A DNA stretch of 64,000 nt from Oenanthe sinensis (taxonomy: Eukaryota > Streptophyta > Magnoliopsida > Apiales > Apiaceae). Shown here in pieces: positions 12,704-25,137 of this stretch. The DNA lies in assembly GCA_028671895.1 (NCBI GenBank), contig CM053795.1, forward strand, positions 6,965,501 through 7,029,500, in the 5' to 3' direction. A program made the translations under genes and the position numbers. The notes beneath the pieces are model-generated. The model did not search any database and had not been told where the DNA came from. It saw only the letters and a program-made list of their open reading frames with translations. The stretch's first letter is position 1. Every line of letters starts with the position of its first letter.

Positions 12704-15506
12704 TTATTCCATGTTACCGAATTTCTTCGCAATGATGGGGCGTACATCTTCAGCATCAACCAGGGTCTCTAGGAAGGAAAGTAATGAAATTAATGCAGAG
12801 TCTGATGGGTCACCAAACCAACTCTTTATTGGGATTCCATTATTTACTTGCAATCGGAAAACCTGGAACAATCACAAGAAGCCTTAGTGATGGTAAAACA
12901 ATTACTAAGTATATGTTTCCTACGAAATTTAGTTCTAGAACATATGCAAAGGTATCTAAATGGATAATTTCTTAAAGTTTGTCCATTAATTATTCTTCAA
13001 AATGCTTCCACCAGTTCATCAGGCAGCAATAACTAAAGCAAGAAAACAGTCTGAACACTTAGACAACTGATATGGACAAGATAATTTTCAAGTATCTTGT
13101 GAATGGCTTGTCAATTCTCAGTAGTTGTTTCCAATCCTCGAATTTGCAACAAATAAAGGACATGACCAACCACTAGATATTGAAAGGGTGATAAATATTG
13201 ATACATAAGGGGAAAAGAAAAACAAAGTAGCTATTGAAAGAAAACTATCAATGCCGACTTGGCAAAAGTACCTGTGGAGAATTATCAATTATAGCAATCT
13301 TTGCAAGATCAATACCCAAGACTGTCAAGTCTTTCGTATAACTTCCATCTGCAAATATGCATGATTCACGATAAGCTCGGCGTGAAATTACGTTTTGATT
13401 TGGATCCAATATATCAAGAAGTTGTTCTGCATAGATGCTTTGACTGGCCGTAAAGACTACAATTTTAAACATCTCGGCCACTTTCCCTAAGAATTCATGG
13501 AGGTGAGGCCTCTTTTTTACATATACAATGTGTTCTTTCATGTTAAAGGAGACTGGAAAGGTAAAATCCGCGTCATCACAATGATCCAGTGTAGAATGGA
13601 CAAGTGTTTCTGCATATATTAAGCAAATATAGTTAAATGTTGCAAAGCACTAATTCTAAGTAATTTTATGCGCCTAACTTTTTCTTGCATGTAAAGTAGA
13701 TAGCAGGTCAATATCGGAAAACAAACATCTAAGAGTAACCTAGAAGACTTCAAAAATATACATAATAATCAAATACATATATAGATGATAAACATCATTA
13801 TGTGGATGATGTATGTGTGGTCACTGGTCACAGTTGCACTAGTTTCTCACTGAAAGCCCAATGGAAAAGAATAAATACAAGATAATAAATGTGAACCATG
13901 AAATAGAACTACTTTTCATTTGAGACTTCCTTTTTTTCCGTCACATCCTGGCTTGTATATATATAAATAAATATCAATTTCACTATACTTTTTTAAAATT
14001 TAAATATTTAAAATCGTTTACATCTTTGTAACGACATGTATACTATGTTTTAGTTAAACATTATAGTATTAACAAATATATATTATCACGCACTTAAAAC
14101 GTTGTACGTTTACGGGTAAATATCTACTAGTTTTAAAAGTAATAATGTTGTTGCATTGAACCATTGAGAAGATCTAAAGGGCTTAATTTCCATACCATCC
14201 AAGTCAAGTACTAATGTGTTAGAATTCTTTTTTAACAGGTCTTTTGGAAATGTGTTGGTCGTCGGCCAAGGATTTGTTCTGAAGAAAATGTCAGTATCCA
14301 AGCACTCTGCTTGATCGAAATCTTGATAGGTGGTAGCAGATTCCTGATTGCAAGTTTTCAACTGATGGATTGCTGAATACAAGCTTGAATCAACCGAGTC
14401 GCCGATGCTGTCTTCACCTAATGAGCTATCCTGCGCATTGTTAGTTTCCAAGGAATCCTCAAGAAATGGAAGTATCATGACTTCTTCATCTAAACATGAG
14501 TTCCGCTCATCACATTGGTAATCATGATAGGTACCACATCCATTCAGAGCATATAGACAGTTGTTTATGGTAGGTGATTCAGAAAAAATCAAGTCTGAAA
14601 TATTGAAATCTGATGTATTGCAAGTTTGATTTTCACATGACATTCTGCCATATCCTTCACCGACATCCACTCTCGGTTGTGAAATGCCAAGCTCTTTGTC
14701 ACTTCCTACATTAAGAGAGGCAAGGAGTTGCCATTTTAAGTCAAATAAACTATCTACCTCCCTCGCCATTGAAGGATGACAATGGTCAATGGTCAAATAT
14801 TGATTTTACCTCCAACACTAAGAAAATCTGGTTCCTTATGTTCATCAGAGGACTGCTTATTGAGCGAGGAGATTGTTTCTAAGTTCGATGTGCAAGGAAC
14901 TACCGCTGAACCCAGAATCTGCACTAAATTGTAGCATCATTCGAATTAAATTTCAATTAACGAGAACTTTATATAATAGATGGAAGTGAAAAAGAGATAG
15001 GACGACTCTTCCTTAAATTTATTTACCATAAAAATAAAAACTATCAACTTTCTAAACATATGGAATATTAAGTATATAGTATTTACCATTCCCAAATTAG
15101 TCTCCATGTTAATTGAAGCAGGAAAATATTTTTGAACCTGAAAATTTCCTTCATTGGGCATTCCATTGTATCTAGCTTCATCAACGTCATGTAGGGGATT
15201 TATATTGTTGGAGAGAACTACAAAACAATAAACACAACTTAAATTCAGGATACGGTAATATAACTAAAATCCAGGGGACAATATCCAAATTCACTTCAGT
15301 ATAAATCAGGCAGCACTTGTAGGATACACTCAACACTCACCATCCTGTTTATTCTGAATACAGGTCTCCAAATTTAACTCTTGTTGAGAAATGTGGGAAT
15401 GGGAGAGAGAATTCTTTGATATCATGGATGTCGGACAAATGTGTAAACACTTTTTATCTCGTTGACATCCTGTAACTGACTTGGTTTTCATTTTCAATGA
15501 TGGCAT
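12704..15506 (-). CDS. SSP4: SCP1-like small phosphatase 4 (CTD phosphatase-like, FCP1/NIF domain)
   Basis: Exons in minus-strand order: 15506..15341, 15217..15087, 14918..14810, 14705..14196, 13609..13272, 12862..12704, giving 470 residues. The start at 15506 opens with MPSLKMKTKS, which I recall as the conserved beginning of plant SSP4 proteins. The N-terminal half is low-complexity. The C-terminal FCP1 homology domain has the HAD phosphatase signature LDLDETLVHS; the second aspartate is completed across the 14196/13609 exon junction. It is followed by RPHLHEFL, VVFTASQSIYA, YRESCI, KDLTVLGIDL, IIDNSP and, in the last exon, GIPIKSWFGDPSD. Family members dephosphorylate serines in the RNA polymerase II C-terminal domain in the nucleus. 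A 5'UTR exon ends at a donor near 16682. The catalytic residues look intact. Confidence 0.9.
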
Positions 15507-16740
15507 TTGAACAACACTTGAAATGCATACAACAATTGCCAATTTTGAGCATCAGTGTGAAGCTAGATTCCTTCCAGCAATCAACTGAGTAACTGGAGAC
15601 CTATTCATTTTCAATTATTAATATAAGAAAAAAATTCAATTGAGTAATGTACCGGAAATTTCAGGCTTACAGGGAAAAATCCATTGCAGGAAAGATATTT
15701 GCGCAAGTAGTTAAATAAAAGAGGTACTTGCATGTATGTGAATTTCTTAGGTACTACTCTGTGTTCTGTCTTAATAGGGTTGTATCTCTGATAGTATACT
15801 GAAATAATGATTCAGAATCTTTTTGTATTAAATAAATATTGGATAGGGTTTTCAAATAACAAGCGAGTGGTGATATGGTTATTATTTCCTGCCATGTAAG
15901 TGCCAGTTTTCTAGGGCACAAACAGTGCGTGTTTAAAAAAGCTTGCAAGTATTTATAAGTCGTAAAAAGTACCCTAACGATAGGTTATTTTCGAAACTTA
16001 CCCACAAACCAGAATCTCAATTAAATGATAACATATCTCTTAAGTTACTATGAAATAAATCTTTGCAAGTACAAGTAACTCAGCACCTCTAACCTTACTT
16101 TACCTTCTCGTTTTCTCCACTTGGAGACACTATAAAAAACATTCAGTCATAGATGCATAAAACCGAAACTAACTAAACCAAAAATATCCCATATGTCCAT
16201 ATGGCTTACTCGAAAGTCAGGTTCGGATTAACTGTACACAGACCTTCCCCTTCCCCTTACCCTTACCCTACTACCAGCAGAGAGACTAGTTTCATACTTT
16301 CGCGAAAACTTTAAGTCATACATACAAGACTCAAATATCCATAATAGACAACAAAAAGAACCAAAATGAAGTCCACAAAGCCCAGATCAAACAAATTCAA
16401 CCCCAAATTAAACCAACCCCAATTCAACAAAAGTTAAGTTTTAATCAAAAGTGAAACCAACCCAATTAAAAAGATTCAAACTTTAAGCAACTAAATCAAA
16501 CTCAATAGCAATACACCCATAATTAAACCCTAGAAACAACAAATCATAAACTAAAGACATGTAAATTCCAAGATTTACTATACAAAATTACCTAATTAAA
16601 AACATTCATACAAATTAAAGTAATTTATAGCCAACTATACATATATATTATATTATAATTATAAGAAAGAAAGAAACATACCTGTGTGAATCACCAAAGT
16701 CTTATCTCTCAGACTTGTTTCTTTATCATCTGTAATTTAT
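15507..16740 (-). other. 5'UTR and 5'UTR intron of the SSP4-like gene
   Basis: A minus-strand donor (CACACAG|GTATGT) at 16680-16682 suggests a non-coding first exon from about 16740 down to 16682. A roughly 1.1 kb intron would then end shortly before the ATG at 15506. I see no other gene in it. A pyrimidine-rich CCTTCCCC/CCTTACCC repeat lies at about 16245-16272. Confidence 0.5.
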
Positions 16741-16849
16741 ATATACATAATAATATTGTGTATGTATGTGTGTGTGCATTTAAAGATGTTATTAAATGAA
16801 ATAATTGAACGGCTAGGATTGAATATGATGAACTGCAATGAGCTAGTAA

Positions 16850-16905
16850 GATGGTGCCACGTGGAGTTTAAAGCAGGTCACCGTAGCTTTCTGACACGTG
16901 ATGTC
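16850..16905. promoter_or_regulatory. G-box/ABRE-like motifs upstream of the SSP4-like gene
   Basis: GCCACGTGG occurs at 16856-16864 and GACACGTG at 16893-16900. Both contain the CACGTG core recognised by plant bZIP and bHLH factors. They lie about 100-160 bp upstream of the predicted first exon. Their role is inferred from motif and position only. Confidence 0.45.
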
Positions 16906-16987
16906 TGGGGGCAGACAGATGTCGCGGGAGAAAGACGGCTTTACGTGCCTTTTCCACGCGTGTAGTACACGCTTGTATTGGGGGCGC

Positions 16988-18739
16988 TAGGGCTGCAAAT
17001 GAACAGAGCTGTTCGTGAACAAAACTCGAGCTCGGCTCGTTTAAGTGAGCTCGACTCTGTTCGTTTATTAAAAGAACCTGATCTTAAACATAAAAATCCG
17101 CTCGGTTAGTAAATGAACCCGAGCCGAGCTTTATGTCTGTTCGGCTCGAGCTCGGCTCGTTTAGCTCGGGATCGGCTCGAGTTCAGCTCGAGTTCGGCTC
17201 GAGCTCGGCTCGGATAAAATTTATATATATTATAAATAAAAAAATATTATGAATAATTTAAATATTTATATCATATTTAATATATTAATGTTTATATGAA
17301 GTTATTCATATTATATATATATTGTTAAAAAAAGAATAAGTGTATACTATACATGTGGTTTTTATTTGTTTTACAGATGCTAAGAATCAGATTCTGACAT
17401 TTGCCTCCCAATTCCCAAATTTTGAATATGTGATGTACTGATGTGTCTTACTTCTTGAATATTTTATTTTTAAAATCTCTAAATATAATAATTAACACAA
17501 ATTCAAATTTTATATTATGTTTTTATTATGATATGTATAAATATACACACACACACATATATTATAATGTATTTACATTTGATTATTTGAATCATATTTA
17601 ATATATTAAGTATTAAATACATATGATTCAAATAAAATTATATGTTATAAAATTAAATTTAATATATATAGTCACAACACAAAATTTCATATAATTTAAT
17701 ATATATAATTTAATATATATAATTTAATTAAATATTAAATCATATGTATTTAATATGTTATATATATTCACAACACAAAATTATATGTCATATAATTTAA
17801 TATATATAATTTAATTAAATATTAAATCATATGTATTTAATATGTTATATATATTAAATTTCATATGTTATAAAATTATGTATGTTATATATATATATAT
17901 ATATATAGTCACAACACAAATATGAAATTTCGAATTCAACATCAAGAATTTTACATTTGTTAATAAATTGATCATAATTAAATATGTTACATTTGTATTA
18001 TTATACATAATATATATATATATATATATATTAATAAATATAATACATTAAATTTGGGAATATCATTAAATTAAATATATCTTGACATCTGTACGGTTGG
18101 ATCGTCGAGAAATATTTTTAAAAAAATGGAAAGAACAATTCGTGACAAAACACTAGTTACGAATTCTAGTCAATATAGTAGTGATATACTAAGATCTCCA
18201 ACCAAATCAATTTTTTTAAAATTTGGAAATATCATTATATTATATATATCTTGACATCCGTACGGTTGGATTGTCGAGAAATATTTTAAAAGAATAGAAA
18301 CAATAATTTGTGACAATGCACTAGTTACGAGTACTAGTCCATATAATAGTGATATACTAAGATCTCCAACCAAATTAATTTTTTATTTTTTTAAAATTTG
18401 GGGATATCATTATGTTATACATATCTTGACATTCATATGGTTGGATTGTCGAGAAATATTTTTAGAAAAATAGAAACAACAATTCGTGACAAAACACTAT
18501 TTACGAGTACTAGTCAATATAGTAATGATATACTAGAATTTTCAACCAAATTAATTTTTTATTTTTCGCGATTTGTTCGCGAACAACTCGTGTTCGACTC
18601 GTTTATTAGGAAACTCGGCTCGGCTCGGTTCGTTTTAAAAAAAAGTCAAACTCGGCTCGGTTCGGTTCGTTTAAAAAAAAAGTCAAACTCGACTCGACTC
18701 GGGCAAAACTCGGCTCGACTCTGTTCGTTTGCAGCCCTA
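16988..18739. mobile_element. non-autonomous hAT-type DNA transposon, 1752 bp
   Basis: The ends are TAGGGCTGCAAA and TTTGCAGCCCTA. They are flanked by a perfect 8 bp duplication GGGGGCGC at 16980-16987 and 18740-18747, which is the hAT hallmark. The subterminal regions are full of GCTCG/CGAGC motifs (CTCGGCTCG, TTCGGCTCG), typical of hAT transposase binding arrays. The interior is very AT-rich with three copies of a roughly 170 bp tandem unit. There is no transposase reading frame, so it would need a transposase in trans. The intact duplication suggests a fairly young insertion. Confidence 0.85.
18050..18560 (+). repeat. three tandem copies of a roughly 170 bp unit inside the hAT element
   Basis: The landmark CTTGACATCNGTACGGTTGGAT (degenerate in copy 3) starts at 18081, 18250 and 18425, so the periods are 169 and 175 bp. 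Each copy also has a GTGACAAxxCACTAxTTACGA segment and ends near CCAACCAAATxAATTTTT. Confidence 0.88.
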
Positions 18740-18747
18740 GGGGGCGC

Positions 18748-21700
18748 TAAAGATGGGCTTCTCCCGCTTTCTATTTCAGGGGCTGTTTTGTCATTTCACA
18801 TTCACTGTTTTGAAAATTTGTTTATTATTATTTTAGAAAATAATATGATTAAGTGATTTTTTTTTAATAATGTAAAACAAACGCCTTATATTAGTGTTTC
18901 TTTTTGTGCTTGTTGGCCAAACATTTTAATTTCTATATATTCGTTTTTATTCTATTGTTGGGGTTAGTGAATTACAAATAAATTTGAAATTCGGAAAAAA
19001 ATATGCACGTGAATTAAAATTTTATATTGAAGAAAAAGGTTGTTCAGCATAAATATAAAATATATACAAAATTATGTAAAATACTTTCGAATGAAATACT
19101 TAAATCAATATATCTTGTATCATATTCAATTTATAATATATTGCAAAATTATTATCAAATATAATATAAAAATTTCTAATTAATATTCTATTTAAGAGTA
19201 ATTAATTGAATCGAACCCGATAAAACTATACTTGTTTCGAAAAGTATATAGTGTAAACTCGTAGATATATTTGAATTCAAATTCACATGACACCGAATTT
19301 TAAAAAAAATGATTGAATTTAATAAGCTTTTTTAAACTCACCCATTATGATATTTTTTATTTTATAGGTCTATCATCAATTCATCATTATACGAACTATG
19401 TGACTAATTAGTACTCCCTCCGTGCCACTCAATTGTTATCCTTTCGGAGAGAAGGTCCGGCACGCATTTTAAAACGCATATAAAGTATAGTTTCATAACT
19501 TATTTTTAATTTTTTTTTTCTGAATAGAAATTTAAACATTAAATTTTTATTCATAAAAAAAAATTTAAAAATAAATTATGGAACTATACTTTATATGCGC
19601 CTTAAAATACGTGACGGACCTTCTCTCCGAAATGATAACAATTGGGTGGGACGGAGGTAGTATATAATTACAGTTAAACATCAATTAAGTAATATCTGAT
19701 AAAGTAATAATCTCATTTAAGTAACAAATTTCGTCGATCCAAATTTGGACCAATATTGTAAAGTAATATTCTCGCTAAAAGCATGAGATAATAAAAACTT
19801 AGAAAGTCGTTAAGTGCTCAATTAATAAGTAAAATAATAATTCCAGAATTAATTATATATATAATGTATATGAGTTACAAAATTCAATTCTTTTTAAAAT
19901 ATGAATCTATAATAGCTTGTTTCTTCTTTCCACCAAAATCAAAATTAACCTCACTCCTTTCAAATGATCCGAAGACATTGGTGTATACTGTAAAAAAAAG
20001 TTGATACTATATGTGTTTGTATTGTACCATTCTATCATTTACTATATACAGTTAATCACAAAATATTATCATTTAATATTATGTTGTATGTTCATGAATT
20101 TATATTTTAGAATTACAATAAATTTTAGATGATTGAGTTTTTATACGATATACACAACACATGTTACATGTATAATGTATCTAGAGCAATTTTTTATATG
20201 CACAAATCTAGTTTTTAGATATAATTAATCGTAACAAAAGTAATTTTAGATCAAATACATTGTATGTGATTGATTCTTGTTTTTAAACATAATGTATTGT
20301 AATACGTAAACATAAAAATTCGGTAAAATAATAAAATATTATTTTATTGATAAAGTAATAAAATATCATTATATCAATAAAGTAATAAATTCGATAAAAT
20401 AATATTTTCCCCCCAATCCCAAGGATATTACTTCAAAGAAGTTTAAATTTAATAACTTAGATTATTATAAACTCCGCATAAACAACATTACTAGATAGGC
20501 TATATCGGTAATTTCACAGCATACTAGTAATCGTAGTTTATTTATTTATTTATTTATTATTAAATAAGTTATCCCCGACTCCTAAGAGTAAACGACTCAA
20601 CTATTATATTCAAATTCTACTTTTAGTTTACCCTAATATCTCAATACTACTGGTCTACTACTGAAATGGGGGAACATGGGATAATAGGATAACATAATTT
20701 CACTATAAAATGAAGCTAACCCATTTATTTGAGCATCTCCCCGATGCCCAAGAACCCTTAGGTAAAATATCAAAGTGACACATCAACACTACAAATTATA
20801 GACAAATTCTCAGAATTGTAGATCTCCAACCGATAGTTATTCTTGGCTAAATTTTTAGCCAAACCATAATTGATTGACTATATATACTGAATCACTACAA
20901 ATCTGTAGTGAATGCCCCGTCAGTTGGTGGTGAGTTTTGTTCTCCCCGTCGGTTTATTGTCTTGATAATCATGTTTTCATGTTAAATGTGTTAATTATTA
21001 TATAATATATACACACACACACACAGTTGTAGTAGTATAATTTGGTGTTAATATTAATTTATTAAAATTTATCAAATTTTTAATTTTAAATATATAATCA
21101 CATGTTTAAAATCAATTAATGTTAATATTGATTTATTAAAATATTATTTTAATTTATAAAAATATGATTCAATACATAAAATACACTTTTTAAAATATAG
21201 TCAACCATTATACTCAACCTCATTGAAGTACAACTCAGTAAATTTTAACCAATCCAACTATTATAACCAACTCATTGGCGAATGGCGATACTGTGCATGA
21301 ATCCTGCATGATTCTTGCTATCACAAACTGCCTCTGACAGTGGTAACTTATGTGATTTCTTTTCTTTATAATACCAATATTAAAAATAATAAGAATGTTA
21401 ATCAAATGTTAAAAACTCATGTTGTGTACCCTAATTTTGCCAATGCTCGTCACTTAATAGGACCCTTTTAACGACCAAATTTGAGATGCTAAGCAAGTAC
21501 TGTTAAGGATAAATAAGGATAAAAGCCCTCTCGCACGTTATTATGAGCCCGATTACACGGAAATTTTCACTGTAATCTCTTTTGATGCCTGCATAAATGA
21601 CTTTTTACTTCTATGAGAAAAGTCAAACCGAATGAAGCCTTCATATATGATTATCACTCAGCTCCATATGTAGTGTAGGCAAAAAATAAATAAACAGAAA

Positions 21701-22119
21701 ATGCAGAAATAAAACAAGTCACTTTAAATAAAATATACAAAAGCCAGTTAAGCTGGTATTTCTCAGTTATCAAATCTCTAAAGCGCCCCAGTTGTGAATG
21801 ACTACCAACCCAAAATTCCGACCTCCCAAAGACATCTGCCAAAATACTACATATTCATAATCAAACATTACAAAGAAATCGGATTTATTCTCACCCGTTC
21901 CTGTCGAAGCCCAGTTATCATCTCTGCATTAATCAAAAGCTTTTGTTTTTTTTTCCGTTTAAATATACCTCCCTCCTTTTCACTGTACTTGTACAAAATC
22001 TGCAGGCCATTTACTTTGCTTGCCTCCTATGTGATACATATAATATATATACGGGACAGCAGCTTGCAGTATCCACCACTTCACTTTATATGATTGCTAG
22101 CTGCTTCCATGCATCCTCG
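18748..22119. other. AT-rich intergenic region and 3'UTR of the Mei2-like gene
   Basis: No gene is supported here apart from the probable 3' UTR of the Mei2-like gene at the right-hand end. The only element I can delimit is the Stowaway MITE at 19414-19660. The rest is low-complexity AT-rich DNA with short AC and TA runs near 21010. Confidence 0.55.
19414..19660. mobile_element. Stowaway-type (Tc1/mariner) MITE
   Basis: The ends CTCCCTCCGTGCCACTCAAT and ATTGGGTGGGACGGAGGTAG are inverted repeats flanked by TA dinucleotides (19412-19413 and 19661-19662). The inner arms also pair: GAGAGAAGGTCC with GGACCTTCTCTC, and TATAAAGTATAGTTxCATAA with its complement. The length of 247 bp and lack of coding sequence are typical of Stowaway. 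Confidence 0.88.
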
Positions 22120-25104
22120 TTAGTTTTTTTCTACAGAAGAATTCCCCACACCTGCACCATCCTTTGCAGCGCTTCCAGGAGATTCTGTCGGGTCTGACCC
22201 TGACCACTTTGACCGGGCTATTTGAACATTTGAGCTACTTGAAGGATGAGATTCTTCAGTAACCTGCACAATATGCTCAACTCGATCAACTACAACATTA
22301 GCAGACTGCAGGATGATGGTCATTCTACATCCTTAAGAAAAACCACAACTCGACAAGAAACTAGCGAACTACAACATACTTTATACGTTATTGTATCTAA
22401 AGTGTGGAAATTCAAACTCCTTTCATGAAATTCAATATCCCATATCTATAATAACATTATTTACAAAGAATATAGCGGCATAAAAGCATAATATGAAAAA
22501 GACTATGCGACGTTACTGGATAAGTCATACTGAAAAAGAATATAGCAGCATAAAAGCACAGTGCCAAGACCCTCAACGTATAACACTATCAATTATATTA
22601 CCTGATCACCAGCCTCTGATCCATCTGAATTAAAAATTATAGGCCGGCAGCGCTTATCTTCATTCATCAAGCTCGAGTTCTGAAAGTGGGTTGCAAGCGC
22701 AGCCTTGCCTTGGATTCGAGCATATGCCAAAAAAGCAACCTTCTCGCTATTAAACTTCTCCCACTTCTTCCCGTTGAATGCCTGCATTTAAAATTGAACA
22801 CATGTAGATTAACAAAGTATTTCTTAAATCCTCAAAGAAACTGTTCTATTAATTAACCAAGTGGTTTCGGCAGTGTCAATTTTTCCCCAAGCACTCAACT
22901 TTTTTAGGACAAAATCCCAAAACCAAACCAAACAACTGTTTCCGTAAAGACCTTTTTTTTAAGTATTATAATGAAGTATTTTGCACATGTATACTGCATA
23001 GTTTTTTTAAGTATTATAATGGAGTATTTTGCACATGTATACTGCATAGACTACTGACAGCGAATTGCTCTACTTTGTCACAATACCTTATCTCCAATTC
23101 CTCATAGTTTTTCCCTCTTGTTAAAAGGAAAGTCACTTTGTAAAGTATCTGTACTTTATAATAAAGCTACATGAATCAATAAGGTAGGTGCACCAGAATA
23201 ATCATGGGAGTCCTGAATATCGAAATCTCACACATAATTACTGACCTGGTAGAATGGGATAATATGCGCTGGGGAAAGCATGTTAATAAATGCATAGCCA
23301 ACATTGCATTTGTTCTGCACATAATTGAAGGAAAGAATGCTATCAGCAAATCAGATTTGAAAGCTCGAAGTAGACGCTTACAACTATGGCATGGGAAATA
23401 CTAACCTTAAAATCAATGGGCAGGTAGAAAAAATCATAAGTACTCCTGTGATTGTCATCAATAGCAGCTAACAACATCTTTGAGGTGTACCTGAAGGGAA
23501 TACAATGGGTGAACATATTCCAAACAATTCACATATCTTGTTTTAATTTATTCATCATAGGTATGAGGCTCTCACTTGTTGGGGATATTTTTAATCATAA
23601 GTGTTGTCCTTGTATCCTCTCCATTTAGAATCTTTTCCAGGTCCAACTGAAACTGTTTCTTGCTGTCTACCTGGTTGGCATTTTGCTCGACACGCCTGCT
23701 CCTACCACGTTCAGCCGAAACCTCCATGTTGATCGGTGATAACCCTGGGTAATGACCATTTCCAAGGAACATAGGATTTGGCCTTGCAGAAGACACCATG
23801 CTGAAACTTGGGGTACCGTTTTCTGGCATAAAGGTGTTCCCAGAACTATGGGGACCCATAAAATTCTTATCATTGTGGTGACTCAAACCCATGGCTCCAA
23901 AAGCAGGACGCTTCATTAATAACGTGTCTGAGGACTCCTGGTAGTGACTAAAATACCTTTCAAAAGGAATATTAGATGGAGCTGATCCAACATGAAGAAG
24001 ATGATGCTGATGAGGGGGCTGAGATGAACCGATGATAGAGCCATGATTGCCAGCATATGCAAAGCCAGGATATTGTCCATTGGAATTCAATGGTTGCTTT
24101 ACTGGCCGTGGTCGCCACATGGATGAATTAGACTGATCTGCTTTCACGTTAGGACTTCCCCAAAGAAACTGTGGACCAGATAATGTTTCGATGCCAGATC
24201 CATTCGAAGCACCAAAAGTGGACATGGCAGAAATTTGATTCACATTCGGCTCTGGAAGTGAATGCGACTGTTGAAAACTAACTCCTTGGTTTAGATTCCC
24301 ATTCATATAGGTACGATCTCCATTACTAACCCTTCCAAGATCCTTACCAATTGGTGCAATCTTTCTGGGGTTTGATAATTGAGGATGCAGAATGGAAGCT
24401 AATCCAGGTAAACTATTCCCAAGAGCAGGGCCCGCTGACCCAAGAACAGGTGATCTACCAAGGGATTGCAGAGAAGCGTGTTTGACTGGGTTGTCGTATA
24501 GGGTCCAGTTACCTGATAAAACATGAAAATTTTGACAAAAATTATAAATTGTAAAAAATATATCAAAGGGAATGGCTAAAATATTGTTATGATGGAAGTG
24601 AAGGCATCACCTGGCGGAGAGTTATTTATTGAGGAGCCCACTTGAAGTCGAAAACTCCGAGAACCATCTTGTTCAAGATCTTGACTAAGTTGCAACATAA
24701 GGCTAAGGAAAAAGGTAAAATCCATAAAAATATAATATTAATCCATTTATTTAGACAAGAACAAGAATACAAAATGGAGGAAAAAAACATACAAAGATTG
24801 TTACATATTACAACCCTGGAAAAGAATTATAGAAGTAGAGTGATCATCAAAGCCAAATGTCATGACTTGTTATTGAAAATTACATTTTAAATGCTACTTG
24901 GGGGCTATATATCACAACAATCTATCATATATAACTCAATAGCCCAAGTAAAACAGAGTGATGGTGATTTGTGTGTAATTATATGTGGTGAGTTGTAATT
25001 ACAACTGGTGAGAAATTGAATCAATTAATTATATAAAACAAAACTCATTAATCTAATATTCTGTATGTTTTTGTAAACATACACATTTAAGTACACACAC
25101 ACGG

Positions 25105-25137
<33 letters not shown>

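Noticed and set aside
16200..16290. Possible SINE relic on the minus strand (GGTCTGTGTACAG with GGGTAAGG repeats)
   Set aside because: Only a short 3'-like segment is present, with no box A or box B and no duplication. It may be chance similarity in a pyrimidine-rich intron.
18398..18856. 152-codon open frame spanning the right end of the hAT element
   Set aside because: It crosses the transposon border and its flanking duplication, and its sequence follows the repeated subterminal CTCGG motifs, so it is not a gene.
20731..21300. Possible MITE beginning GAGCATCTCC
   Set aside because: The left end looks like a common plant MITE end, but the right end near 21270-21290 pairs only weakly and I found no target duplication.
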